A stretch of 64,000 nt of DNA. Source: Muribaculaceae bacterium (GTDB taxonomy: Bacteria > Bacteroidota > Bacteroidia > Bacteroidales > Muribaculaceae). The translations under genes were made by a program, and so were the position numbers. Each line of letters begins with the position of its first letter. The first letter of the stretch is position 1. Under the pieces are notes generated by a model. It worked only from the letters and a program-made list of their open reading frames with translations, searched no databases and was not told where the DNA came from. The stretch lies in contig JAFLTW010000001.1 of the NCBI GenBank assembly GCA_022509085.1, positions 399,756-463,755 of the forward strand, read 5' to 3'. Shown piece by piece: positions 32,767 to 42,133 of the stretch.

Positions 32767-33204
32767 TCAGTTCTGCTTGGCCACCTTGCCTGCGGCCTTC
32801 TCGAGGTCGATGCCGGCCTCAAGCTCGCCCTCCGGGGCATTGGCTGCAGTTTCGGTTTCCTTCTTCGAGTTCTTCTGCTCGGGAGCCGCCTTGACGTCTG
32901 CCGTCGGATCGGGGTTGACGCCCGATTTGTCTACCTTGATGGTGATGCCCTGGGCCACCTCGAGCATGATGTAGTTGTCCTTGATTTCCTTCACGCGACC
33001 GTAGATGCCACCGATGGTCACCACCTTGTCACCCTTTTTCATGGCCTCGCGTGCCTTCTTTATCTCTTTCTGCTTTTTGCTTTGCGGGCGGATCATGAAG
33101 AAGTAGAATATCACGATCATGGCCACGATCATTATCATGCCGCTCCAGGCGCTGCCGCCTTCCTGCTGCTCGGCCTGCAGGAGAATTGTCAAAAGTTCGT
33201 TCAT
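32767..33204 (-). CDS. yajC: Preprotein translocase subunit YajC
   Basis: A 145-residue single-pass membrane protein (helix about 22-39, MIMIVAMIVIFYFFMIRPQ) with the family signature FFMIRPQSKKQKE and GDKVVTIGGIYGRV. The C-terminal tail beyond about residue 105 is a charged, low-complexity extension. It associates with SecDF and the SecYEG translocon. Confidence 0.93.
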   Translation of the reverse strand: MNELLTILLQAEQQEGGSAWSGMIMIVAMIVIFYFFMIRPQSKKQKEIKKAREAMKKGDKVVTIGGIYGRVKEIKDNYIMLEVAQGITIKVDKSGVNPDPTADVKAAPEQKNSKKETETAANAPEGELEAGIDLEKAAGKVAKQN

Positions 33205-33240
33205 TAATGTTGTCTGTTAAATTATTTTGTTCGTCCTTTA

Positions 33241-34662
33241 TTATTCGTTGTTGAATCTTTTCATCAGTATTCCCCTCTCTATCAGGGAGCTTACAATCTT
33301 GCCCAGCAGCCCGTTAACGAACGTGCCGCTCTTGGGGGTGCTGTAATATTTCGCTATCTCTATATATTCGTTGAAGCTTACCGTAAGCGGGATGGTGGGC
33401 TGAGTCATGATCTCCGCAAGTGCCGTCATCAGTATCACTGAGTCCATAAATGCGAGCCTCTCCATCTCCCACATGCTGCGGTCAATGTTTTCCAATATAA
33501 GATTGCGGTAGTAGTCTTTCCTTTTCAGCACCTCCTTGAAGAGTTCCTCGCCGAAGGCGGGGTCGAGCTTCTCGTCCTTAAACATGGGGAGCACGAAGTC
33601 TCGGGTCTCCTCTTCCGAGTCACCCTTAGCGGCCAGGCGCTTGATGCTCTTGAGGATGAAGGTGCCGAGCACGTCGAGGTCATCGTTCCAGAATACGGAT
33701 TTGTCTTCCATCGCCTCGAGGAACCCCTCGTCGAGGAAGATGATGTATCTCATCACGTCACGCCAGAATTCGCAATCTGTCTTGAAGTCTGTTACGGGGA
33801 ATTCGATATAGTTGCGGTAGAGGTCGGTCTGCATCACCACCTTCAGGAGCTGCCTCATGAGGCTCTCGTTCTCCTCGAGCCAGTCGATGCCGTACTGGCG
33901 TATCCCCTCGTTCACTGCGGGGTTCTCGCGAAGGAAGCGCACGAACTCGTTGTCGGCGAAACGCATGTTGGGGTTGATGTCTTCCGCGCTCTTCAGCAGT
34001 TTGTGGCGTGCGTTGTCGATGTCGCGCTCACGCAGAGTGGTCATCGCAATGGGGAGCGCAAGCAGACGGAAGTAGAGCTCGCGTGTCTTGTCCATACTCT
34101 TGCGCAGGTCGGCAAGGGCGTCGTGGATGTTGTCGGCCGAGGCGAAGAAGTTGGAGAATGTCTCGTCCATGATTCCCCTCATGCGGTCCACTCCCTTGAG
34201 GGTGAAGTTGTCGCGTCCGGCTATCTCCTCGTTTACCGCAGGGTCGGTCATCACCACCATCTCGAAGAGGTCTTTCCAGAAACTCTCGTCGTTGCTCTCA
34301 TCGCGCAGCTTCAGGAAGTTGCGGTAGATGCCGCTCTCCTTGATCTTTGCTGCCAGACCCTCCTCGGCACGCGTGAAGGGGTAATCGCCCGGTCTCCCCT
34401 TGTTGATGAGCGAGCGTATGCGGTCATCGTTGAGCACGTTGCGGATAAAGCGTGTCTCAAGCAGCGGCTTGCCGTTGCGGGGATCCACCTCGGCCGCCAA
34501 CCTCGTAAGGAGGTGAAGCAGGTCGAGATAGAGTGCATATGCAAACCGTTTCTCCTTCGTCGGGGCCGAGGGCTGAGACTCAAGGGAAAACGGATTCTCT
34601 ACAAGCAAATAGGAATAAAGCAACTGCACTGTCTTTATCCTTATCAACTCTCTGTTTATCAT
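33241..34662 (-). CDS. nusB: Transcription antitermination factor NusB, unusually long
   Basis: The start INRELIRIKTVQLLYSYLL and the C-terminal NusB fold (VSFNEYIEIAKYYSTPKSGTFVNGLLGKIV) identify the family, which joins NusE at boxA for rRNA antitermination. At 473 residues it is far longer than E. coli NusB (about 140) and longer than the roughly 300 I expect in Bacteroides. The extra length is an internal, mostly helical acidic region (about 80-330) rich in F, L, E, D and R. It is the first gene of the operon and has a consensus promoter. Confidence 0.85.
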   Translation of the reverse strand: MINRELIRIKTVQLLYSYLLVENPFSLESQPSAPTKEKRFAYALYLDLLHLLTRLAAEVDPRNGKPLLETRFIRNVLNDDRIRSLINKGRPGDYPFTRAEEGLAAKIKESGIYRNFLKLRDESNDESFWKDLFEMVVMTDPAVNEEIAGRDNFTLKGVDRMRGIMDETFSNFFASADNIHDALADLRKSMDKTRELYFRLLALPIAMTTLRERDIDNARHKLLKSAEDINPNMRFADNEFVRFLRENPAVNEGIRQYGIDWLEENESLMRQLLKVVMQTDLYRNYIEFPVTDFKTDCEFWRDVMRYIIFLDEGFLEAMEDKSVFWNDDLDVLGTFILKSIKRLAAKGDSEEETRDFVLPMFKDEKLDPAFGEELFKEVLKRKDYYRNLILENIDRSMWEMERLAFMDSVILMTALAEIMTQPTIPLTVSFNEYIEIAKYYSTPKSGTFVNGLLGKIVSSLIERGILMKRFNNE

Positions 34663-34695
34663 AACTCTTTATGATGCTGGTTTTGTTGTGGATTG

Positions 34696-34727
34696 CAAAG
34701 ATAACGCTTTTTCCGCTCTTTTGCAAA
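34696..34727 (-). promoter_or_regulatory. Promoter of the nusB operon
   Basis: Leftward TTTG at 34727-34724, 20-bp spacer and TATCTTTG at 34703-34696; the nusB ATG is at 34662. Confidence 0.82.
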
Positions 34728-34766
34728 TAGCTCCCTGTTTATACGGGTTTCTCACGCTTTATATCC

Positions 34767-35528
34767 TCACTCCGGGGCGTCGAGTCCACGCTGCCTCACG
34801 AGCTCATACATCATCACTCCTGCAGCCACCGACACGTTGAGCGAGGAGATGTTGCCCCGCATGGGGATGGCCACCAGTTCGTCGCATTCGCGCAACACCT
34901 GCTGCGAGATTCCGGTGTCTTCCGCACCCATAACTATGGCTGTGGGCACCCTGAAGTCGGCCTGGGTATAGTCGTGGGCTGCTTTCTCGGATGCTCCGGC
35001 CACTTTTATGCCGCAGGCCTTGATGAGCCTTACGGCGTCGGTGAGGTTGCGCACCCTGCAGACGGGGATATGGAAGAGGGCTCCGGCAGAGGTTTTTATA
35101 GCCTCGGGGGTCACGCTCACACTCCCGCGTTCGGGTATCACGATTGCGTCGAAGCCGGCGCAGTCGGCCGTGCGGGCCATGGCCCCGAAATTGCGCGTGT
35201 CGGTGATTCCGTCGAGCACGAGCAATGCCGGCGTCTTCCCCTCCTCGAAGAGCCTTGTGCATGTCTCCTCAAGGTCGTGGTAAGCCACCGGTGATATGAA
35301 TGCCACGACACCCTGATGGTTCTTGCGGGTCAGGCGGTTCAGTTTTTCGAGGGGTACGCGCTGCACGGGTATGGCCCTCTCCCTGGTCAGGGTCAGCAGC
35401 TCGCGCGAGAGCTCTCCCGTGGTGTCGTGTTTTATGAAAACCTTGTCGATGGTGGAGCCGGCCTCTATGGCCTCAATCACGGCTCTCACCCCGAATATCA
35501 TATTGCTTTTCTCTGCATTTTTCTCCAT
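34767..35528 (-). CDS. rlmB: 23S rRNA Gm2251 2'-O-methyltransferase (RlmB/TrmH family)
   Basis: This 253-residue SPOUT methyltransferase has an N-terminal substrate-binding domain (FGVRAVIEAI, NHQGVVAFI). Its knotted catalytic domain has DGITDTRNFGAMARTADCAG, VMGAEDTGISQ and PMRGNISSLNVSVAAGV. It probably methylates G2251 in the ribosomal P loop. It is the last gene of the dnaN operon, 15 bp after recN. Confidence 0.88.
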   Translation of the reverse strand: MEKNAEKSNMIFGVRAVIEAIEAGSTIDKVFIKHDTTGELSRELLTLTRERAIPVQRVPLEKLNRLTRKNHQGVVAFISPVAYHDLEETCTRLFEEGKTPALLVLDGITDTRNFGAMARTADCAGFDAIVIPERGSVSVTPEAIKTSAGALFHIPVCRVRNLTDAVRLIKACGIKVAGASEKAAHDYTQADFRVPTAIVMGAEDTGISQQVLRECDELVAIPMRGNISSLNVSVAAGVMMYELVRQRGLDAPE

Positions 35529-35543
35529 AGCATTCTTTTGGGT

Positions 35544-37214
35544 TTAAGATTTCTTCTTCAGCAGACTGCGTGCGTTTGAGAGAGCCGCATCGTCTACCAC
35601 CTCTCCGGCCAGCATCCTGCCGATCTCTTCCTCGCGCTGGCTCTCCGTGAGGAGCATCACGTCGCTCACGGTGCGGTCGTCGCGGTCTTCCTTATACACC
35701 TTGAAGTGGCGCGCACCTTTTACGGCCACCTGCGGCAGGTGGGTGATGGTGAGTATCTGCATTCTCTTCCCCATCTCCATCATCATCTCGCCCATTCGGT
35801 CGGCAATGTGGCCTGACACTCCCGTGTCTATCTCATCGAATATTATTGTGGGAAGGCTCAGATAAGAGGCAGTGATCTTCTTTATGGCCAACATAAGTCG
35901 GGCCATCTCGCCACCGGAGGCCATATCGCCCACGGGGGCCGGCACAGCGTTTTTGTTGAAGGCGGCGCGAAACTCCACGGCGTCACCGCCGCTGCGCGAG
36001 AGTTTGGCGTCGCTTATCCCTATCTCGAAGCGGAGGTTGCTGAGTCCGAGCTTGCGGGCCTCCTCCTCTATGTCTTTCTGCAGTGACGCGGCTGCCTCGC
36101 GGCGCCTGCCGCTGAGGTCGGCGGCGAGTCCTTTCAGCACGGCCGCCGATTTCCGGGCGTCGCGCTCCAGTTCCTCCGTGCCGCTGTCGCCGTTCTCTAT
36201 CGATTCATACTGTGCCCTCACCTGGGCATAGAGTCTTTCGAGTTCTTCGTCGGTCTCCACCCTGAAGGCCTTAAGGGCGGCGTAGTAGGCGTTCATCCTC
36301 TGCGAGAGGGCGGCGAGTGTGGAGGGGTCGCATTCGGTCATCCCTACGGCGTCCTCAATGGTCTCGACGATGTCTTTTATCTCCACTACGCATTGCCTCA
36401 ACCTCTCGAGCACCTCGGGGTCCTGTTCCTCCCAGATTGTGAAGTCCACGTCGGCAAGGGCAGTGCGGGCGTCTTCTATCTGCTCGAGGGCGCCGTTGCT
36501 GTCGCTTCCGCCGAGTGCCCTGAGAGCTTTTACCAGGGAGTCGCGAAGGTCTTCGGAGTTGCTGAGGGTCTCGAAGCGGTTCTCGATCCTTTTGAGCTCT
36601 CCTGCCTTAGGCCGAAGCTTGTCGAGCTGACCGAACCTGTAGGCTATGATTTCGGCCTGCTCGCGGTTGCGAGCGGCTTCCTCGCGCAGGCGGGTGATGC
36701 GCTGGCGTATCGTCACGTAGTTTCGGAATTCCTCCGTATACTCCGCGAGCAGTTCCTCGTTGCGGGCCACGCTGTCTATGAGTGCGAGCTGCGTGCGGGG
36801 TTCCGAGAGAAGGGTATTGCTGTTCTGCGAGTGGATGTCGAGCAGTCCGCGGGTGGCTTCCTCGAGCTGACCTATCGTGGCCGGGGAGTCGTTGATGAAG
36901 CCGCGTGAGCGCCCGGAGGGCAGTATCTCGCGCCGCAATATCAGTTCATCGCCGTCCCATTCGGGGTCGTCGGCCTGTATTCTGCTCCTGGTGGCGGGGT
37001 CGAGGCTTCGGAAGGAGGCCTCCACAACGGCCTTGCGGCTCTTGTCGGCTATCACCTTGAGGTCGGCTCTCTCCCCCTTGAGCAGGGCCAGCGCTCCGAG
37101 CATCACGCTCTTGCCCGCGCCGGTCTCACCCGTTATTATGGAAAGTCCCTCGCCGGGCACGAATTCCAGGTGCTCGATGAGGGCGTAGTTGGTTATCGTA
37201 AGTCTGTCTAACAT
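35544..37214 (-). CDS. recN: DNA repair protein RecN
   Basis: This 556-residue SMC-like ATPase has the Walker A motif GETGAGKS (29-36), a long central coiled coil (about 150-370), and the C-terminal half with FNKNAVPAPVGDMASGGEMAR (ABC signature) and IIFDEIDTGVSG (Walker B). It acts in double-strand break repair. It starts 4 bp after the DUF4835 gene. Confidence 0.94.
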   Translation of the reverse strand: MLDRLTITNYALIEHLEFVPGEGLSIITGETGAGKSVMLGALALLKGERADLKVIADKSRKAVVEASFRSLDPATRSRIQADDPEWDGDELILRREILPSGRSRGFINDSPATIGQLEEATRGLLDIHSQNSNTLLSEPRTQLALIDSVARNEELLAEYTEEFRNYVTIRQRITRLREEAARNREQAEIIAYRFGQLDKLRPKAGELKRIENRFETLSNSEDLRDSLVKALRALGGSDSNGALEQIEDARTALADVDFTIWEEQDPEVLERLRQCVVEIKDIVETIEDAVGMTECDPSTLAALSQRMNAYYAALKAFRVETDEELERLYAQVRAQYESIENGDSGTEELERDARKSAAVLKGLAADLSGRRREAAASLQKDIEEEARKLGLSNLRFEIGISDAKLSRSGGDAVEFRAAFNKNAVPAPVGDMASGGEMARLMLAIKKITASYLSLPTIIFDEIDTGVSGHIADRMGEMMMEMGKRMQILTITHLPQVAVKGARHFKVYKEDRDDRTVSDVMLLTESQREEEIGRMLAGEVVDDAALSNARSLLKKKS

Positions 37215-37218
37215 CGTG

Positions 37219-38133
37219 TCAGCTTCCTTTCTTTATCTTGTCGAGGCGCTCTGAGTCTGTGGGATATATCGGCTGCAAAATCTCGTATGCCGCCGTGCGC
37301 TCTGCATCGGGGGCCTTGCTGTAGAGGTTTACGAGCTCGTCGAGCTTGGAGTCGCGGAAGATGGAGAGGGCCACCGACATCGGAGCCACCTTATAGACAT
37401 TCTCTATCTCCTTGAGTCCCTCGGTAATCACGGCTCTCCCCTTGTCGGGACTTGTCACCATCTCGTCGAGGCCCTTGCGGTGGTAGTTGTAGAGCAGGCG
37501 CCTCACTCCGGCCATATTGGCGTCGGTGTAGGAGCTCAGCACGGCCGACCGGTTTTTGGTGTCCTCAAAGGCCTTCCATCCAACCTCACCGCTCGACTGC
37601 GCCATCTGCACGATGGTGGCGGCGCGGTCGTAAAACTGCTGGCCTCCTTCGGGCGAGAAGCTGTCGAAGTCGATTCCCAGGAAGAGGAAGGCATAGAAGT
37701 TGAGGATGGCCGTGAGATTGTTGTCGAAGGTCGTCTCGTTGAAGATCAGGGGGTCGCCTTCGCGGTAGTCGAATTCCACCTTGGTGTCGCGGAAGTTGAG
37801 CAGTGTGGTGGTGTAGGTGGAGTTATAGACCGGTCGCGAGAGCTGCACCTGTATGTCTCCCTTGATGCGGTCGCCGTCATATTCGCTCACGGTGAGGAAG
37901 AATCTGCACTCTATCCTTTCACCGGGCGAGAATGATGCGGTGCTGAAACGGTTTTCGTTGAAGTAGTCGGCAATTGACTGCTGCAGGGTCTCGAATACGC
38001 TGCGGCTGGTGCCCTCAACCTGGCTGGCGTTCACCTCTACGGTGCAGCGCAGTTCCTGGGCGACGGATGTAAGCCATCCTGCCGATGCTATCGTTATGGT
38101 CGCTATGATGTTTCTAAGTGCTCTAAACCTCAT
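37219..38133 (-). CDS. DUF4835-family exported protein
   Basis: A 304-residue protein with a signal peptide (about 1-26, core IIATITIASAGWL, cut near VAQE). The conserved start ELRCTVEVNASQVEG is followed by VFETLQQSIADYFNENRF. I placed the start at ATG 38133 rather than 38190 because the signal peptide begins there. The placement between coaBC and recN is common in Bacteroidetes. The protein is probably periplasmic or outer-membrane associated; its function is unknown to me. Confidence 0.8.
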   Translation of the reverse strand: MRFRALRNIIATITIASAGWLTSVAQELRCTVEVNASQVEGTSRSVFETLQQSIADYFNENRFSTASFSPGERIECRFFLTVSEYDGDRIKGDIQVQLSRPVYNSTYTTTLLNFRDTKVEFDYREGDPLIFNETTFDNNLTAILNFYAFLFLGIDFDSFSPEGGQQFYDRAATIVQMAQSSGEVGWKAFEDTKNRSAVLSSYTDANMAGVRRLLYNYHRKGLDEMVTSPDKGRAVITEGLKEIENVYKVAPMSVALSIFRDSKLDELVNLYSKAPDAERTAAYEILQPIYPTDSERLDKIKKGS

Positions 38134-38203
38134 GTGTGTCTCCCTTGTTTTGTGCGCTCGTCTGTATGCTTGTTTCGGCGCTTGTTTCACGCGCTCCGTA
38201 GCT

Positions 38204-39430
38204 TTACCGTTTTGCGGCCTCCGAAAGCGCTGCTATCGAGTCGGCGATTGCTTTCGCGCAATCCCTTTTTGATAGTAACGGCAATTCGCGTGCCTTATTT
38301 CCCGGCGTGGTGATGATGGTGATGCGGTTGGTGTCGGCATTGAAGCCTGCATCTTTGTTTCCCGCTGGGTTGAGCACCACCATATCAAGGTTCTTGCGTT
38401 GCATCTTCCCGATGGCGTTCTCCACTCCGTTGTCGGTCTCGAGGGCGAAGCCTACGTTAATCTGGCCTGTGCGCTTACGCCGGCCCATCTCGGCGGCGAT
38501 GTCGGGGTTGCTCACGAGCTCTATGCTCATCGTCTCCCTCTTCTCGCGCTTTATCTTGGTTTCCGCCGGGTGCAGTGGGCGGTAGTCGGCTACGGCTGCC
38601 GCAAACACCGCCACGTCACACTCCCCGTAGTTTTCCTCCACGCTCTTCAGCATGTCGAGGGCTGACTCCACGCGGTGCACTCTCACTGTGGCGGGCAGCT
38701 CCGGGGTAACGGGTGTCGGACCGAGTATGAGGTCTACCTCTGCGCCGCGGGAGGCAAACTCGGCAGACAGAGCGAAGCCCATCTTGCCGGAGGAGTGGTT
38801 GCCTATGTAGCGCACGGGGTCGATGCTCTCGCGGGTGGGACCGGCCGTCACCAGCACTCTTTTCCCCGAATAGTCTTGCTGAAGGGCGCTGAAGTGCCTC
38901 TTTACGGCCTCGAGTATCTGCTCAGGCTCGAGCATACGTCCCTTGCCGCTCAGTCCGCTGGCGAGTTCGCCGGAGGGTGAGTCGAGAACGATCACACCGT
39001 CGCCACGCAGTGTCTCGAGGTTGCGCCTCGTCGTGGGGTGGGCAAACATGTCCAGGTCCATCGCCGGGGCCACCATCACCGGTTCCTTGGCCGAAAGGTA
39101 GGTGGTGATGAGCATGTTGTCGGCCACGCCGGTGGCCATCTTGGCTATGGTGCAGGCCGTAGCGGGCGCCACAATCATCAGGTCGGCCCATAGGCCGAGG
39201 TCTACGTGCGAGTGCCATTCGCCGGTATTTGCGGCGAAAAATTCCGACACCACGGGTTTGCCGCTCAGCGCGGCCATCGTGGCCGGAGTGATGAATTCCT
39301 TGCCCGACGGGGTCATTACCACCTGCACCTCGGCTCCCTCCTTTATGAGGAGCCTGAGCAGTGTGGCGCTCTTGTATGCGGCTATCCCGCCGCTGATCCC
39401 CAGCACGATGTGTCGTCCCTGCAGTGTCAT
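38204..39430 (-). CDS. coaBC: Bifunctional CoaBC (phosphopantothenoylcysteine synthetase/decarboxylase)
   Basis: This 408-residue protein joins the FMN-dependent decarboxylase CoaC (1-190: LGISGGIAAYKSATLLR, EWHSHVDLG with the catalytic His, APAMDLDMF) with the CTP-dependent ligase CoaB (190-408: KRVLVTAGPTRESIDPVRYI, SSGKMGFALS, NPDIAAEMG). It makes 4'-phosphopantetheine from phosphopantothenate and cysteine. It is the third gene of the dnaN operon; 70 bp separate it from DUF4835. Confidence 0.94.
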   Translation of the reverse strand: MTLQGRHIVLGISGGIAAYKSATLLRLLIKEGAEVQVVMTPSGKEFITPATMAALSGKPVVSEFFAANTGEWHSHVDLGLWADLMIVAPATACTIAKMATGVADNMLITTYLSAKEPVMVAPAMDLDMFAHPTTRRNLETLRGDGVIVLDSPSGELASGLSGKGRMLEPEQILEAVKRHFSALQQDYSGKRVLVTAGPTRESIDPVRYIGNHSSGKMGFALSAEFASRGAEVDLILGPTPVTPELPATVRVHRVESALDMLKSVEENYGECDVAVFAAAVADYRPLHPAETKIKREKRETMSIELVSNPDIAAEMGRRKRTGQINVGFALETDNGVENAIGKMQRKNLDMVVLNPAGNKDAGFNADTNRITIITTPGNKARELPLLSKRDCAKAIADSIAALSEAAKR

Positions 39431-39451
39431 CGCCTTGTTTTCCCGGATGGG

Positions 39452-40225
39452 TTATTTGGAATGGAATATCGCCGTGATGATGTCCTTGGTGTCTTTGGCG
39501 AAGTCGCCCTCCATCATCCAGCTGTAGTACGAAGGTTCCTGGCGGAACACGTGTTTCACCTTTTTCCCCTTGTATTTACCGAAGTTGAACACGGCGTCTC
39601 CCTCCTTGTCGCGAGAGAGCCGGCCGCTGAGGTCGATGTTGTCGCCGAGCCGGGAGTTGCGGGCCACGGTGGCCGTGTCTTCTCCAAGCTCATACTTCTC
39701 GAGCTGGGCCACGAACACCTCGTAGGTAGCTCTTACGTCGGCCGAAGCCTGGTGGGCGTCAACGAGGTCCTTGTCGCAGTAAAACCTGTAGGCGGCCTTC
39801 AGTGTTCTCGGCTCGTGTTTGTAGAATATGTTCTGCACGTCGATGAGGTTACGGCCGGCGAGGCGGAAGTCCACTCCGGCTCTCACGAACTCCTCGATGA
39901 GCAGCGGGAGGTCGAATTTGTTGCTGTTGTAGCCCGCTATATCGGCGTCTTCAAACACGTCGCGAAGTTCACCGCTCAGTTCCTTGAATGTGGGCTCCGA
40001 GGCAAGCGACTCGTCGGTGATGCCGTGCACCGCAACGGCGGCGGGGTCGCTCGGCACCTGCCGGCCCAGGGCGTCGACGGGACGCACCCTGTGGGTCTTC
40101 TCTTTTATCACACCCTCGTTGCCTACCTTGAGGTATGAAATCTCGACTATACGGTCTCTAAGGGGGTTGGTGCCGGTGGTCTCGAGGTCGAAAAACACCA
40201 GCGGTCGGTTGAGCTTCAGTTTCAT
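39452..40225 (-). CDS. DnaQ-like 3'-5' exonuclease
   Basis: This 257-residue DEDDh exonuclease has motif I FFDLETTGTNP (Asp13, Glu15), a motif II region DIAGYNSNKFDLPLLI and a motif III H...D pattern in DAHQASADVRATYEVF. A C-terminal segment follows (KYKGKKVKHVFRQEPSYYSW), resembling the exonuclease-associated domain found in Bacteroidetes polIII-epsilon-like proteins. Lying 11 bp after dnaN, it may proofread for or accompany the replicase. Confidence 0.88.
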   Translation of the reverse strand: MKLKLNRPLVFFDLETTGTNPLRDRIVEISYLKVGNEGVIKEKTHRVRPVDALGRQVPSDPAAVAVHGITDESLASEPTFKELSGELRDVFEDADIAGYNSNKFDLPLLIEEFVRAGVDFRLAGRNLIDVQNIFYKHEPRTLKAAYRFYCDKDLVDAHQASADVRATYEVFVAQLEKYELGEDTATVARNSRLGDNIDLSGRLSRDKEGDAVFNFGKYKGKKVKHVFRQEPSYYSWMMEGDFAKDTKDIITAIFHSK

Positions 40226-40236
40226 GGCCGTTTTTC

Positions 40237-41361
40237 TTATTCAAGCACCTGGATCGGCATCTGGAGCACCACGATGTTCTCGTCGGGCTGCTGCTCGAGG
40301 GGTTCGAAGAGACCCGGCCTTGCGGGGTCTACGAGGCTCACCTTCAGCTCGTCACACTCCAGATGGCTCAGGATGTCCATCATGTAGTTGGTGGCGAAGC
40401 CGATCATCATCGGCTGGCCGTCGTAGCTGCATTCCACCACCTCTTCGCCCAGTGTCGAGTAGTCGAAGTCGCGGGCCACCATCTTGAGCTGCGTGGCCGA
40501 GATCTCACACTTCACGAGCGAGGTGCTCTTGCTGGCGAAGAGCGACACGCGGCGCACGGCATTCAGAAACGCCGCACGGTCTATCACCATATGGTAGGGA
40601 GAGTTCTCCACTATCACGCGGTTGTAGTTGGGGTAGTTGCCCATGATGAACTTGCAGCTCATCCTGAACTGGCCCACCTCGAAAATGGCTCCCTTGGAGT
40701 TGATCTTCATCTTCACCTCCGTGTCTTCCTTCCCGATCATCGAGCGCACGATGCCGGCGGGTTTTGCGGGGAGGATGAAGCCGCCCTCAAACCCGGGTTT
40801 AGCCTGCGAGTTGATGTAGCGCACGAGCTTGTGGGTGTCGCTGCTCACGAATATGATGCGGTCTTCCTTGATGTCCCAGAAGATACCGGTCATCGTGGGG
40901 CGCAGCGTGTCGGAGCTCACGGCGTAGAGCGTGTTTTCGATTCCCTTGGCAATCACGTCGGCCTGCACGGTAAACTCCCTGCCCTCCTCTTCAGAGGTGG
41001 TGCGGCGGGGAAACTCGGCTCCGTCGATGCCCATGAACTCGAAGTGGCCGTTCAGGTAGCTGATGTCTATGTGGCGCGTCTCGTCGTTCATAACGAAGCT
41101 CAACGGCTGGTTGCCGATCTCCTTCGACATCTCAAGCAATGTCTTGGAGGGCACGGCTACTTCGCCCTCTCCCTCCACCTCGAAGATCTCTACCCACGAC
41201 ACCATCGTGGTCTCCGAGTCCGAACCCGTGATCCACAGGCGGTTACCCTCAACCTTCAGCAGGAAGTTGTCGAGGATGGAGATGGTGTTCTTGGCGTTGA
41301 GTACCTTGCTCGTTACGGCAAGATTGGTCTGGAATGCCTTGCCGGGAATCTTAAACTTCAT
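40237..41361 (-). CDS. dnaN: DNA polymerase III sliding clamp (beta subunit)
   Basis: This 374-residue protein has the three-domain clamp fold: FKIPGKAFQTNLAVTSKVLN at the start, GIDGAEFPRR in domain I, and the C-terminal MPIQV segment near the hydrophobic partner pocket. The length is normal. It is the first gene of the operon dnaN-exonuclease-coaBC-DUF4835-recN-rlmB and has its own promoter; dnaA is not adjacent. Confidence 0.95.
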   Translation of the reverse strand: MKFKIPGKAFQTNLAVTSKVLNAKNTISILDNFLLKVEGNRLWITGSDSETTMVSWVEIFEVEGEGEVAVPSKTLLEMSKEIGNQPLSFVMNDETRHIDISYLNGHFEFMGIDGAEFPRRTTSEEEGREFTVQADVIAKGIENTLYAVSSDTLRPTMTGIFWDIKEDRIIFVSSDTHKLVRYINSQAKPGFEGGFILPAKPAGIVRSMIGKEDTEVKMKINSKGAIFEVGQFRMSCKFIMGNYPNYNRVIVENSPYHMVIDRAAFLNAVRRVSLFASKSTSLVKCEISATQLKMVARDFDYSTLGEEVVECSYDGQPMMIGFATNYMMDILSHLECDELKVSLVDPARPGLFEPLEQQPDENIVVLQMPIQVLE

Positions 41362-41401
41362 ATCTCTTTCGGTTTGAATTTACGTGGTTGATTACGAGCC
41401 A

Positions 41402-41432
41402 CAAATTTACAAAAAATAAACGGAATTGCAAA
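41402..41432 (-). promoter_or_regulatory. Promoter of the dnaN operon
   Basis: Leftward TTTG at 41432-41429, 19-bp spacer and TAAATTTG at 41409-41402, about 40 bp before the dnaN ATG. Confidence 0.8.
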
Positions 41433-41458
41433 AACCTTTCTCACACTGAATTCACGAT

Positions 41459-41494
41459 AAAAAAGATGGAGGTCAATTCACATTGACCTCCATC
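41459..41494 (-). terminator. Terminator of the rpsF-rpsR-rplI operon
   Basis: A perfect 12-bp stem (41465-41476 with 41483-41494), 6-nt loop, followed leftward by a six-T tract at 41464-41459, between rplI and the dnaN promoter. Confidence 0.9.
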
Positions 41495-41582
41495 AGGGGA
41501 TATTATAGCTATGACGAATGAATTGTCAGTCTGCTGCGCGCCGGCGCGGGCCGGCGTCGGGGTCTTGCCTGGTGCGTCGGGA

Positions 41583-42107
41583 TTACTCGGCTGCTTCCTC
41601 GGCTGCGGGAGCTGCGGGAGCCTCGGGCACGATCACCTCCTCAACAATCTCTACCACGGGTGCATCCTCGTCTACTACGACGAAGGGAACCTCTACCGTG
41701 ATGTCCTTGTGCAGGTAAACGTGGGCAGTGTAAGTGCCTACAACCTTTACGGGCACCTTGATCTCGATGATCCTGCGGTCCACCTCCACACCCTCCTTGC
41801 CGAGGAGCTCGGCGATGAGTGCGGCGTTGACACCACCATATACCGTACCGGCCTCGCTCACCTTCATCGGAATGTTGAGCTTCTTGTCTTTGAGCTGGTC
41901 AGCTACACTCTGGGCCTTGGCCTTGATGGCCTCGAGCTTGTGGGCTTTCTGGCGCATGATCTCCTCATGCTGCTTCAGAGCGGCCTTCGTGGCCACTACA
42001 CCCATTCCACGCGGAATAAGGTAGTTGCGGCCATAACCATCCTTTACTTCTACCACATCATCCTTGAAGCCGAGTCCGGCTACATTCTCTTTCAATATCA
42101 GTTTCAT
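41583..42107 (-). CDS. rplI: 50S ribosomal protein L9, with C-terminal extension
   Basis: A 174-residue L9: the N-terminal rRNA-binding domain (MKLILKENVAGLGFKDDVVE, GYGRNYLIPRGMGVVAT), the long connecting helix and the C-terminal domain (VDRRIIEI, VGTYTAHVYLHKDI) are complete by about residue 148. The last 25 residues are an acidic and Ala/Pro-rich tail (VEIVEEVIVPEAPAAPAAEE), absent from E. coli L9 (149 residues). Confidence 0.95.
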   Translation of the reverse strand: MKLILKENVAGLGFKDDVVEVKDGYGRNYLIPRGMGVVATKAALKQHEEIMRQKAHKLEAIKAKAQSVADQLKDKKLNIPMKVSEAGTVYGGVNAALIAELLGKEGVEVDRRIIEIKVPVKVVGTYTAHVYLHKDITVEVPFVVVDEDAPVVEIVEEVIVPEAPAAPAAEEAAE

Positions 42108-42133
42108 GTCGATTCTATGGATTTAAAGGGTGA

